Positions 35,474 through 43,864 of a DNA stretch of 64,000 bases are shown piece after piece. The position numbers and the translations under genes were made by a program. The notes beneath the pieces are model-generated. The model was given only the letters and a program-made list of their open reading frames with translations, searched no databases and was not told where the DNA came from. How positions within the stretch are numbered: position 1 is the first letter of the stretch; the number at the start of each line of letters is the position of its first letter. Source of the DNA: Paraburkholderia terricola (GTDB lineage: Bacteria; Pseudomonadota; Gammaproteobacteria; Burkholderiales; Burkholderiaceae); the NCBI RefSeq assembly GCF_900142195.1, contig NZ_FRAB01000037.1, positions 1 to 64,000 of the forward strand, read 5' to 3'.

Positions 35474-38400
35474 ATGTCGACTGTTCGCGGCCCCGACGCT
35501 CAACCGTCCGTTCCCGCCGGCACGGAACCTTCTTCTTCTTCTTCTTCTTCTTCTTTCGATCCGCCCGCGGTGCCCATTCCACGCCCGACCCGCGCCGCGC
35601 ACGAGTTTCTCGCGCCGTATTTTTCCGACGCGCACGCGCAACGTTCCGCGACCGTGCGCTTCCGGCAAAACAGCAACAACGACAACGACAGCGATGCGCC
35701 GCCGCCCCGCGCATCGCGACCGGCGGCTCTCCCGAATGTATTGCCTCATCGCGCGCAAGCCGGCGCTCAAGCGGCGAGTGACCACCCTGCCGCAACCGCG
35801 GAGAGTGCGCGCCTGCCGTCGCCGGAAGAACGCCCGGACCCGAAGCGGGTGCTGGTCGTCCTCGCGCATCCCGATGACGAGTCGCTGTTTTCCGGCTCGC
35901 TCAGACGGCTGCTGGCGCAGGGCATTCACGTCGACGTCGTGTATCTGACGAAGGGCAACGGCGGCACCATGTTCAGCCTGTCGAGCAAGGGCATTCCCGA
36001 GCCGAAATACGACGCGACCGGGAAGGAGGAAACCGATCCGCAAGCCTATGGACGCATCCGCGTGAAAGAGACGGTGGGTTTCTGGAAAGAACTAGGCGGC
36101 AATAGCACCAACCTGACCGTGACGGTGATGGACAACCCTGATTTCAATCCGTTTCGCGTCGCACGCAACACGGTCGATTACGGAATCAAGGCCTCGTGGG
36201 ATCGCCGGAAAATCAACGAGCTGCTCGAGGAGAAACTGGCGAACCACGAATATGCGGCGATCCTGACGACCTCGACGGATCCACGCATCCATCCCGCGCA
36301 CGACAAGGCCAGCCGGATCGCTCACGAGGCCGCGCGCGCATTCGCCGCGACGCATGGCGGCAACGCGCCACCCGTCGTCGAAGCCGTGGAGGAAGGGTGG
36401 TACGCGCTCAGAGACATGGTCCCGCTCGATCCGGCGAACACGATCCAGGTGCCGCTCGAAACCGATGAAATCGCCGATGAGTTCGCCCTGCGCCGCGCCG
36501 CGCTGCAAACGCATTACGCGAGCCAGCCTCCCGGCCACGACGGGTTCTTTGGCAACGCGCGCAGCCGCGAGTTGCTGCGTCTTCCCGAGGGGCTGTCCGC
36601 GGCGCAGGACGCGAGTCTGCGTGAACTGTTCGTGCGCTCGCAGCCCGCCGCTCAGGCGGCCGCCGATGCCGCGCGCAGTGCGAACGCCGGCGCGGAGTCC
36701 GCACCGGTCACCGAGATCGCCGTGGCGGGCGGCGAGCGCGGGCTCGTCGAAACCGTCCCTGCGGCGGCGGACCTGACGCGGCCCGAGCCGAGCGGGCCGG
36801 CAACGGCCGAGGAACTGGAGGATCTGATGGATCGCGCGCTGCGGCTCGCGCGCGGCGGCACCGGCAGGCGCCCGCATCGGATTACCGAAGTGGAGGAGGC
36901 GCAATGGTTTTTCCTGACCCAGGCCGGCCCGCGCTACATGCCGCCGCGCACGCCGCTGCGTGAGCGCATACGCCTTGTGCGCAGTGACGACGGCGGCTTC
37001 TGGAGCGGACCGCGGCGTGACGTGGTCGCGTTCGCTTCGTCGGATGTGCCGCTTCAGCAAAGCCTGGGCCCGCACGGCGCGGGCTTGAGCCTTGCCGGCA
37101 ACACGCGCATCTGGGCGGATATCACGGGCGCGCGCGGCGAAGCCACCCGGCTTTTCAACGAAGAATTCGCTCAACGCGCCGATGACGGGAACGCGCCCGG
37201 CCTGCCCGTGCTATATCGCATCGTCGCGCCTGCCCGCATGCTTCGCGCCGCCATCGGCAACGGCCACATTCCAACGGAGATGCTGTCGGGCGGCGTCCCC
37301 GTGATCAATCCTCAGGGCGGCCTGTTTCATGAGACCGCCGTCAATCGCGACGCGCGCTATGACGTGCAGCCCGGCGAAATCCACGGCAATCCGACGCTGA
37401 CCGGCATGAGCGGCAAAGAGCTCCGGCGCGCGGCGTACAAGAGCGCGGGCGTGATCGTCGCGGGCGCGACCGGCACGTACGCGAGCCTGCGCTGGGGCGT
37501 CATGGACGGCGGCTACCTCGCGAGCCAGGCGGTGCTGATCAAGGCGGCGCTCGCGATGTTCGGCTATCGGGCAGCCGTCGGCGGCGCGACGGATATCGCG
37601 CAAAGCCGCCTCGCCGTGCGCGTGCAACGCGCGAGCGAGGAGCCCACCGGAGCGGCGCTCGACGTCGTGCAGCGGCAGGTCAGCGGGTGGCGCGGCGTCA
37701 GCCGCGGCCTGACGCGAAGCGCGCGCGACGAACTCGCTTTTGCGAGCGAGCTGCTGCGCGTCAATCCCGAGGACGGCGAGGCGTTCCGGCGACTGGAAAG
37801 CGCGTCGGACCAGATGCTCGCGCTGACGAGTCCGCTCGGCCGCGCGCTCGAAGTGCTGCGACTCGCCAGTTACGGCATCAACGATGCCGCTGGGCCGCGC
37901 GTCTTCGCCAATATCTGGCTCGATCCGCAAGCCGGCCTTCTGAACGTGTCGAACGCGAGCCGGACGTTTTCGAATCTCGCGACCGCGGCTTTCATTCCCG
38001 TGCACTGGGGCAACAACGGCAGCGCGCTGGCCGCGCACCTGCTCGGCGCGCGCGGCGCGCGGTTCGATCGCGATCACGAAGTCCAGGCGGAGGGCGCGCG
38101 CATGCGCGGCTTCTATCGCGGCAACGCGGACCGTTCCGCGCTCGTGCAGTGGTTGCAGGGCCTCGGCGATCGTGAGGCGGTGATTTATCCATCGACGCTG
38201 CCCGACGGCAGCCGGATTCGCAAGCCTTCGCCGGTGATGCGCGTGCAGGAGCAGGCCATGAGGGCGGCGGCGGTGATCGGCGCGGGCCCGTTCATGCTGG
38301 CCGACCTTGCCGCCGTTCCGCATGCGTTCGCCTCCGGCCATTACGCGGCCGGCGCGGCGGACCTGTCGAAAGCGGTGGCCGATCTGCTGTTCGCGAGCGG

Positions 38401-38635
38401 TTACCGCCAGAGCTATATCGATCTGTTTCGCGCCAACCGGGGGCTGGGCGCGACGGTCCGCCAGAATCGGCTGATTCCGTGGCTCAACGCGCCGCTTCGG
38501 GGCGCCACGACAACGCCCGCCAATATCACGCAGCCGCGTCTCGTCGACCAGGGCGGCGTCGACACGTTCCGGCCGCCGGTCGTGGTTGCCGTGGGCATGG
38601 GCGCGCGTGTCGTGCTTGGGCTGCTCGTGCCGTGA
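35474..38635 (+). CDS. Large protein with N-terminal PIG-L deacetylase domain, candidate effector
   Basis: A 1053-residue protein. Residues 1-115 are disordered and Ser/Pro-rich, with eight consecutive serines. Residues 125-350 form a PIG-L/LmbE deacetylase domain: zinc motif AHPDDE at 131-136 and HPAHD at 273-277. PIG-L enzymes remove N-acetyl groups from GlcNAc-type substrates. The remaining 700 residues match nothing I know: a segment around LYRIVAPARMLRAAI, then glycine/alanine-rich helices that could be membrane-active (GVIVAGATGTYASLRWGVM; AAVIGAGPFMLADLAAVPHAF). I start at 35474 (MSTVRGPDAQ), after GAGG; an earlier in-frame ATG at 35393 exists. There is no signal peptide. The hrpII-like box and disordered N-terminus suggest type III export, which is inference. 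Confidence 0.75.
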   Translation: MSTVRGPDAQPSVPAGTEPSSSSSSSSFDPPAVPIPRPTRAAHEFLAPYFSDAHAQRSATVRFRQNSNNDNDSDAPPPRASRPAALPNVLPHRAQAGAQAASDHPAATAESARLPSPEERPDPKRVLVVLAHPDDESLFSGSLRRLLAQGIHVDVVYLTKGNGGTMFSLSSKGIPEPKYDATGKEETDPQAYGRIRVKETVGFWKELGGNSTNLTVTVMDNPDFNPFRVARNTVDYGIKASWDRRKINELLEEKLANHEYAAILTTSTDPRIHPAHDKASRIAHEAARAFAATHGGNAPPVVEAVEEGWYALRDMVPLDPANTIQVPLETDEIADEFALRRAALQTHYASQPPGHDGFFGNARSRELLRLPEGLSAAQDASLRELFVRSQPAAQAAADAARSANAGAESAPVTEIAVAGGERGLVETVPAAADLTRPEPSGPATAEELEDLMDRALRLARGGTGRRPHRITEVEEAQWFFLTQAGPRYMPPRTPLRERIRLVRSDDGGFWSGPRRDVVAFASSDVPLQQSLGPHGAGLSLAGNTRIWADITGARGEATRLFNEEFAQRADDGNAPGLPVLYRIVAPARMLRAAIGNGHIPTEMLSGGVPVINPQGGLFHETAVNRDARYDVQPGEIHGNPTLTGMSGKELRRAAYKSAGVIVAGATGTYASLRWGVMDGGYLASQAVLIKAALAMFGYRAAVGGATDIAQSRLAVRVQRASEEPTGAALDVVQRQVSGWRGVSRGLTRSARDELAFASELLRVNPEDGEAFRRLESASDQMLALTSPLGRALEVLRLASYGINDAAGPRVFANIWLDPQAGLLNVSNASRTFSNLATAAFIPVHWGNNGSALAAHLLGARGARFDRDHEVQAEGARMRGFYRGNADRSALVQWLQGLGDREAVIYPSTLPDGSRIRKPSPVMRVQEQAMRAAAVIGAGPFMLADLAAVPHAFASGHYAAGAADLSKAVADLLFASGYRQSYIDLFRANRGLGATVRQNRLIPWLNAPLRGATTTPANITQPRLVDQGGVDTFRPPVVVAVGMGARVVLGLLVP
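35530..35553 (+). repeat. (TTC)8 microsatellite encoding polyserine
   Basis: Eight perfect TTC units, read in frame as eight TCT serine codons. TCT is a rare choice in this GC-rich DNA, so the run looks like a slippage-generated repeat. Changes in unit number would alter length without shifting frame. Confidence 0.9.
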
Positions 38636-38687
38636 ACTCCGTGTGATGGGCGGCGCGCGCGTCGCCATCAGGATCGCAAGCAGGCAC

Positions 38688-38778
38688 GCCGTGGTTCGCC
38701 GGCGGCGCTGAGAATTCGCCGCCGCGCAAACCCGCCCGATCAGCGGCCCGGAAGATAGACCGGCACGGCTCATGAATC
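38688..38778 (+). repeat. 91-bp repeat, copy 2, with hrpII-like box and start codon
   Basis: Second copy of the block at 34634-34724, 85 of 91 identical. TTCG-N16-TTCG lies at 38695-38718, GATAGA (possible -10) at 38754-38759, and the repeat ends with the first two codons of the 838-residue protein. The right-hand inverted repeat seen in copy 1 is broken here by two G-to-C differences. Confidence 0.85.
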
Positions 38779-41288
38779 ATCATCCGAGGCCGTTTTTCCG
38801 GAGTCTCGGCATGCGTATCGGAAACACCCCCGCAAATAAAGCCGCCGCAACGACCAGCGACGAGCGGCCGGAGAAGATCGCTTCGTCCAGCAGGGCGCGG
38901 CGTGCCGAGCCGGCGCGTACGCCATTGCTCGCCCCACTGCCTGCGCGGCGCGCTCGATCGCTCGCGCAGGGGTCGTCGTCGCAAACCGGTGGCCGTGCCG
39001 CGGCGAGCAGGCCGCCCGATTCGTCGCCGTCGTCCGCTGCGTTGAATGAACCGTCGCCGGGGTGGCAACGCACGGGCAAACGAACGCGAACGGGTGAGGG
39101 CGCCGAGGCGGGCCGCGGGGGTGCGAACTGGCGTTGGGCGGATCTGCCGGCCACGCCGTTGCCTCGTGGAACAAGTGAACAAGCCGCTGCATCGTCCCTG
39201 GACGTCGCGCTAGCGAGTGCGATGCCGGCGGCAAACCATCAGGACGCCGCTGCGGTCGCCGCACCCGCTGGCCGATCGCGGCAAAGCGCGACCGCGGCAA
39301 TGGTCTACACGATTCTGTCGGACCGGGCTAGAGGCGCCGCGCTCAAGGACACGCTCGACGCGCATTCATTTCCGAAAGGAACGGTCACGTCCTGGCGGAA
39401 TCCGAATTTTTGGCAGTACCGGAACTTGCCGGACCGCCTCGCCAAGATGCCGGACTATCCGTTGTTTCGCGACAGGCTCAACGTCCTCGCGCGCTCGCTC
39501 GGCTTCACGACGAAGGATCTGCCGCAGCCGTGCGCCGGGCGGCGGGCAATGGACGCGCACGCGCTGAAAGCGATGCTCCAGACGCTGGTCGATCTCGGGG
39601 TGAGGCGAGGCGCGACGCGCGGCCAGAACGCCGGCGCGCTCGGCACCGTCGCGCGGAGAACCGGCCATAAGGAAAGCACGATCGCGGGCTGGCTGTCGGT
39701 GGTGGACGGCGCGTTGAAAAAGCCGGCTGCCGCGGTGGCGCGCCTTGCCGACTATGCCGACGTGCAGAACGACTTGCAACAGCTCTTCAGGGATCTGGGC
39801 GACGTGCAGACGGCGGACAGCCTGCCTGTCTCCGGCGAGGGCGCCATACAGCAAATGACGGCGGCGCTGCTCGCCGATGCGCTGCGCGCCATTCCCGCGG
39901 AGGGCAAGGTGCAGCTATGGAAGATCGGCCCTGCCGTCGGCGTCGGCGCGTCGTGCCTGGCGCTGCATATCGTGCCCGCCGACGGCAGCCTTCGCGATGT
40001 CGGCGCGGTTCAGCGCTTGCCCGGCTATGGGCAGAACCGCGAAGCGCTCGCCGCCGCGCTCGCCGCGCGCGGTTTGCATACGCAGGCCGCCGCGCTGCCG
40101 CTGCCGCTCGTCGACGCCGAGCAGTTCCTGGCAGTCTTGCGCGACGATCTGGACCGCATCGTTGCGGCAATGAACGCGCTGCGAGGCAACCCGACCATGT
40201 CGCCCCGGGACGCGGCGATCGAGTCGAACCTGCATCCCGAAACGTTCACGGCGGTGATCGGCGAAGGCGGAATCGTGCGCGAACGCGCGGCGGTCCATGC
40301 GTTGCTGACGCACTTCGAGGGATACCTGAGGGCGGGCATCGAGAAACAGCTCGACCGCTTACACGCGGCTTCGCTCGGCGAGCCGGTAAGCGCCGTGGCG
40401 GAGTCCGCCATGAAGACGATGACATTGCCGCCCCGGGGAAAGATGCCGGCCAAGGTCTTGATCGTCCGGTCCACGAGCGAGGACTCGGAGGCGAGGCGAG
40501 CGAACCGGCTCGAAAAGGTCTTTGCGAATAATCCCGAGCAGATTAGCGAGCCGCGCTCCTACGAAGCGGACAGAGCAAGGCAAATGCTGCGCTGGCAATC
40601 GACGCTTCTGAAGGCCAGATTTCCGGACTCGAAAGAGATTCAGTCCTACTACCACGCGCCGGCAAAAACACTCGTGGTCTCCTCCAACCTGAACGTGATG
40701 AACACAGAATTGGCGAACCAACTCGGGCGCGGCAATGTGAGCGAAATGGCCGAAGCGTTGGCCCGAAGCGATACGCCGCTTGCCGGCAGGGAGCGGCGGC
40801 ATGTGGAAAAGTTGCGTGCGGCGCTTCGCATCGGTTCCGCGAACATGCTGCCCGGCACGCCGGGAGAGGTGCTGGACAAGATGATGTCGAACGGCGGGCT
40901 CCAGGTGTCCGATCGAAAGTTCACCCATCGCGGCGAGACCGTCGATCTGCACGCGGAGCGCCGGATCAAGCACCACGTGCAGGACAATTTCAGTGCGGCC
41001 GTCGATCCCCAACTGCTTGGCGGCACGATGCGGCCGTGCGGCACGTGCGCGGAAGACCTCGGCTTCGACGATACCCGGCACCGCGGGCCGTTCTGGCTTT
41101 CACGCGTGGCGCAGGCGCGGATCGACACCCCAGGGGTCATCGAACGCAACGTCGAGCGCGCGATTGGGACTCGGGTGACGAGAACGCGCGAAGGCAAGAT
41201 CACGATCGATTACGACACCGACAGCGATTCCGACGTCGATGAAGCCGTGCAGCGTTTGAAGAAATCGGCGGTTCCGCGTAGCGAGTGA
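38772..41288 (+). CDS. Large protein with C-terminal zinc deaminase-like domain, candidate effector
   Basis: An 838-residue protein. The first 175 residues are disordered and rich in Ala, Arg, Ser and Pro. Three spaced helix-turn-helix-like units follow, near 199-215 (GTVTSWRN), 297-313 (GHKESTIAGWL) and 486-500 (LHPETFTAV). The C-terminal 230 residues hold a cytidine-deaminase-like signature: HAE at 727-729 (zinc His plus catalytic Glu) and PCGTC at 755-759 (two zinc cysteines), after VDLHAERRIKHH and GGTMR. Such domains occur in bacterial polymorphic toxins and act on nucleic acids or nucleotides. No immunity gene is evident next to it, which fits a host-directed effector better than an interbacterial toxin. 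The upstream repeat carries an hrpII-like box. Confidence 0.75.
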   Translation: MNHHPRPFFRSLGMRIGNTPANKAAATTSDERPEKIASSSRARRAEPARTPLLAPLPARRARSLAQGSSSQTGGRAAASRPPDSSPSSAALNEPSPGWQRTGKRTRTGEGAEAGRGGANWRWADLPATPLPRGTSEQAAASSLDVALASAMPAANHQDAAAVAAPAGRSRQSATAAMVYTILSDRARGAALKDTLDAHSFPKGTVTSWRNPNFWQYRNLPDRLAKMPDYPLFRDRLNVLARSLGFTTKDLPQPCAGRRAMDAHALKAMLQTLVDLGVRRGATRGQNAGALGTVARRTGHKESTIAGWLSVVDGALKKPAAAVARLADYADVQNDLQQLFRDLGDVQTADSLPVSGEGAIQQMTAALLADALRAIPAEGKVQLWKIGPAVGVGASCLALHIVPADGSLRDVGAVQRLPGYGQNREALAAALAARGLHTQAAALPLPLVDAEQFLAVLRDDLDRIVAAMNALRGNPTMSPRDAAIESNLHPETFTAVIGEGGIVRERAAVHALLTHFEGYLRAGIEKQLDRLHAASLGEPVSAVAESAMKTMTLPPRGKMPAKVLIVRSTSEDSEARRANRLEKVFANNPEQISEPRSYEADRARQMLRWQSTLLKARFPDSKEIQSYYHAPAKTLVVSSNLNVMNTELANQLGRGNVSEMAEALARSDTPLAGRERRHVEKLRAALRIGSANMLPGTPGEVLDKMMSNGGLQVSDRKFTHRGETVDLHAERRIKHHVQDNFSAAVDPQLLGGTMRPCGTCAEDLGFDDTRHRGPFWLSRVAQARIDTPGVIERNVERAIGTRVTRTREGKITIDYDTDSDSDVDEAVQRLKKSAVPRSE

Positions 41289-41396
41289 CAAGCCTTGCGG
41301 AACGGATGTTGGGAGTGAGGCTCTTCCCCGAACTCATGATTTGACGCATGTTTCGACCCGCTATGATGGTGCGATCGTCACTCGGGTGTGGTCATC

Positions 41397-42314
41397 ATGC
41401 GCATTACCCCTCTACCTCCGCTCCAATGCCTCGTCGCGTTCGAATCTGCGGTACGGCATGCCAGTTTCACCAAAGCCGCCGCCGAACTGCATCTGACGCA
41501 AAGCGCGATCAGCCGGCAGATCGCGCAACTGGAAGACTTTCTCGGCCGCTCGCTGTTCGTGCGCGAGCATCGCTCGTTACGTCTGACGATCGCTGGCGAG
41601 GGCTATGCGAAGCACGTGCAGTGGTTGCTCGCCACCTGCTCCGAAGCCACGCTCGACGTCATGAAGCGCTACGGCGATCAGGAATTGACGATCGCATGTT
41701 CATCCGGGGTCGCCGTGTTGTGGCTCACGCCGCGACTGGGCGCGTTTCGCGCCGCTCATCCGAACGTCAAGATCAGAATGATCGTGCGCGACGGGCTCGC
41801 GTCGCTGTCGCCCGCCGAGTTCGATGTGGGCCTGTACTACATTCGCCAGCGCGCCGAACCGCACTTCACCGCGCGCCGGATCTTCGACGAAGAGGTGTAT
41901 CCGGTCTGTTCGCCCGGCTATCTTGCCGGCCGCGCGCTGCAACCCGCCGACCTCGCGCGCGAAACGCTGCTGATGCAGGAGGACGGTCAGCGCCAATGGA
42001 TGGCGTGGTCCGAATGGTTTCGCCTCAACGACGTGCAGATGCCCGCTTCACCGCGGGCGGTCGTCGTCAACCACTATCCGCAACTCGTGCAGATGGCGAT
42101 TCTCGGCCAAGGCGTCGTGCTCGGCTGGCGTCATATGATCGACGCCTGTCTGGATGAAGGACTATTGGTGCGCGCGACGCATGCTTCGGCGAGCCACGGC
42201 GGCGGCTACTACGTGGTGTCGCCGAACGACCGCTCGCAGAACCAGGCGGCGCGCCGGTTTACGCGCTGGTTGTTCGAGCAGGCCGAGGAGCAGAAGGGCA
42301 GGGCCGCGGCCTGA
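41397..42314 (+). CDS. LysR-family regulator, GcvA-like
   Basis: A 305-residue LysR-type regulator: HTH with PLQCLVAFESAVRHASFTKAAAELHLTQSAISRQ in pieces at residues 8-45, then an effector domain with LTIACSSGVAVLWLTPRL and a GGGYYVVSP C-terminal segment, typical of the GcvA subfamily. The ATG at 41397 is preferred over a GTG nine bases earlier. It precedes, on the same strand, an MHS transporter and an amidohydrolase, which it probably controls. Confidence 0.9.
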   Translation: MRITPLPPLQCLVAFESAVRHASFTKAAAELHLTQSAISRQIAQLEDFLGRSLFVREHRSLRLTIAGEGYAKHVQWLLATCSEATLDVMKRYGDQELTIACSSGVAVLWLTPRLGAFRAAHPNVKIRMIVRDGLASLSPAEFDVGLYYIRQRAEPHFTARRIFDEEVYPVCSPGYLAGRALQPADLARETLLMQEDGQRQWMAWSEWFRLNDVQMPASPRAVVVNHYPQLVQMAILGQGVVLGWRHMIDACLDEGLLVRATHASASHGGGYYVVSPNDRSQNQAARRFTRWLFEQAEEQKGRAAA

Positions 42315-42481
42315 ACCCGCTTCGCATGCGCTACACGCATGCATGCATGCGAATCTTTCGTTTCGAAAACAAATCAGGTCTCTCTACGATCGGCGTGATG
42401 CATGCGAAAGCGCCGCTCGGTCACGCCGTGGCGCGTTGCCGGCATCACCGCCCGACAGGCAGCCACATGAGGACAGAGACC

Positions 42482-43798
42482 ATGCAAGGAACGCTTTCAT
42501 CCAACGTCGCATTACCCGTTGACGCGCTCGCGCGGCAGCGGCGCCGCGCCATTATCGCCACCGTGCTCGGCAACGGGCTGGAGTGGTTCGACTTCACGGT
42601 GTACAGTTTTTTCGCGGTCATCATCGCCAGGCTGTTCTTCCCGACCGGCAATGAACTGAGCTCGCTGCTGCTTGCCGTCGCCACCTTCGGCGTGGGCTTT
42701 TTCATGCGGCCGGTGGGCGGTATCGTGCTCGGCGTGTATGCCGATAAAGTCGGAAGAAAGGCCGCGCTCTCGCTCACCATTCTGTTGATGGCGGGCGGCA
42801 CCGCGCTCATCGGCATCGCGCCGACCTACGAAAAGATCGGCGTGTGGGCGCCGGTCCTCATCGTAATCGCGCGGCTGCTGCAGGGCTTCTCGGCGGGCGG
42901 CGAAATGGGCAGCGCCACCGCCTTTCTCACCGAGTACGCGCCGGCGCACAAGCGTGCTTTCTATTCGAGCTGGATTCAGTCGAGCATCGGTTTCGCCGTG
43001 CTGCTGGGCGCCGCGGTCGGCACGTTCGTGACCTCCAGTCTGAGCGCCGATGCGCTGCACTCGTGGGGCTGGAGAATGCCGTTTTTGATCGGCATTCTGA
43101 TCGGCCCCGTCGGCTATTTCATTCGCAGCCGCATGGATGAAACGCCGGCATTCAGCGCGGTCGCCGAAGAAGCCAAAAGCGATTCACCGCTCGCGGAAGT
43201 ATTTTGCCGCTTTCCGCGCGAAACCTTCGCGAGCTTTTCGATGGTGATTCTGTGGACCGTGTGCACCTATGTGCTGCTGTTCTACATGCCGACGTATTCG
43301 GTGCGGACGTTGCACCTGCCGCAATCCACCGGTTTTTCCGCCGGCATGTTCGGCGGCCTGATGATCATGTGTTTCTCGCCGGTTGTCGGCAAACTGGCCG
43401 ACCGCTTCGGTCGCCGCGTTTTTCTCTCGGGCGCCGCCGTATCCATCCTGCTGCTCGCATGGCCGATGTTCGCGTACATCAACAGCGCGCCCGGCCTCGC
43501 TTCGCTGCTGGTGTTTCAGGGCGTGTTCGGCTTGCTGATCGCCGCTTACACCGGACCGATTCTCGCGGCGTTCTCCGAACTGTTTCCGACCAAGGTGTTG
43601 TCCACGGGGCTCTCCGTCGCCTACAACTTCGCGGTGACGATTTTCGGCGGCTTCGCGCCGTTCTTCATCACGTGGCTGATCGCCTCGACCGGCAGCAACA
43701 TGGCGCCCGCGATCTACGTGATGATCGCGGCGGCCATCAGCCTGACCGGCACGTTCTTCGTGCGCGGCATGGACGACAAGCGCCACGGCCGCGCCTGA
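42482..43798 (+). CDS. MFS transporter, metabolite:H+ symporter family
   Basis: A 438-residue MFS protein of the MHS group (ProP, KgtP, citrate carriers). Motifs: LGNGLEWFDFTVYSFFAVIIA at the first helix, the loop 2-3 motif GVYADKVGRKAAL, and LLQGFSAGGEMGSATAFLTEY, all hallmark MHS sequences. Twelve helices are apparent. It imports an organic acid or zwitterion with protons. An AGGA lies upstream of the chosen ATG; an ATG at 42467 is also in frame. It is followed by an amidohydrolase gene 66 bases on, so the imported substrate is probably an amide or peptide-like compound. The specific ligand is unknown. Confidence 0.9.
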   Translation: MQGTLSSNVALPVDALARQRRRAIIATVLGNGLEWFDFTVYSFFAVIIARLFFPTGNELSSLLLAVATFGVGFFMRPVGGIVLGVYADKVGRKAALSLTILLMAGGTALIGIAPTYEKIGVWAPVLIVIARLLQGFSAGGEMGSATAFLTEYAPAHKRAFYSSWIQSSIGFAVLLGAAVGTFVTSSLSADALHSWGWRMPFLIGILIGPVGYFIRSRMDETPAFSAVAEEAKSDSPLAEVFCRFPRETFASFSMVILWTVCTYVLLFYMPTYSVRTLHLPQSTGFSAGMFGGLMIMCFSPVVGKLADRFGRRVFLSGAAVSILLLAWPMFAYINSAPGLASLLVFQGVFGLLIAAYTGPILAAFSELFPTKVLSTGLSVAYNFAVTIFGGFAPFFITWLIASTGSNMAPAIYVMIAAAISLTGTFFVRGMDDKRHGRA

Positions 43799-43864
43799 AG
43801 CGGCGTGTCCGGCCGGGACGGAAAGAGGCCGGACGGATTCCCTCATCAAGTCAGGAAGATAGCA

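Noticed and set aside
37211..38773. 520-codon open frame opposite the PIG-L protein gene
   Set aside because: Antisense shadow; no start signals and no recognisable domain. The plus-strand frame has intact PIG-L motifs.
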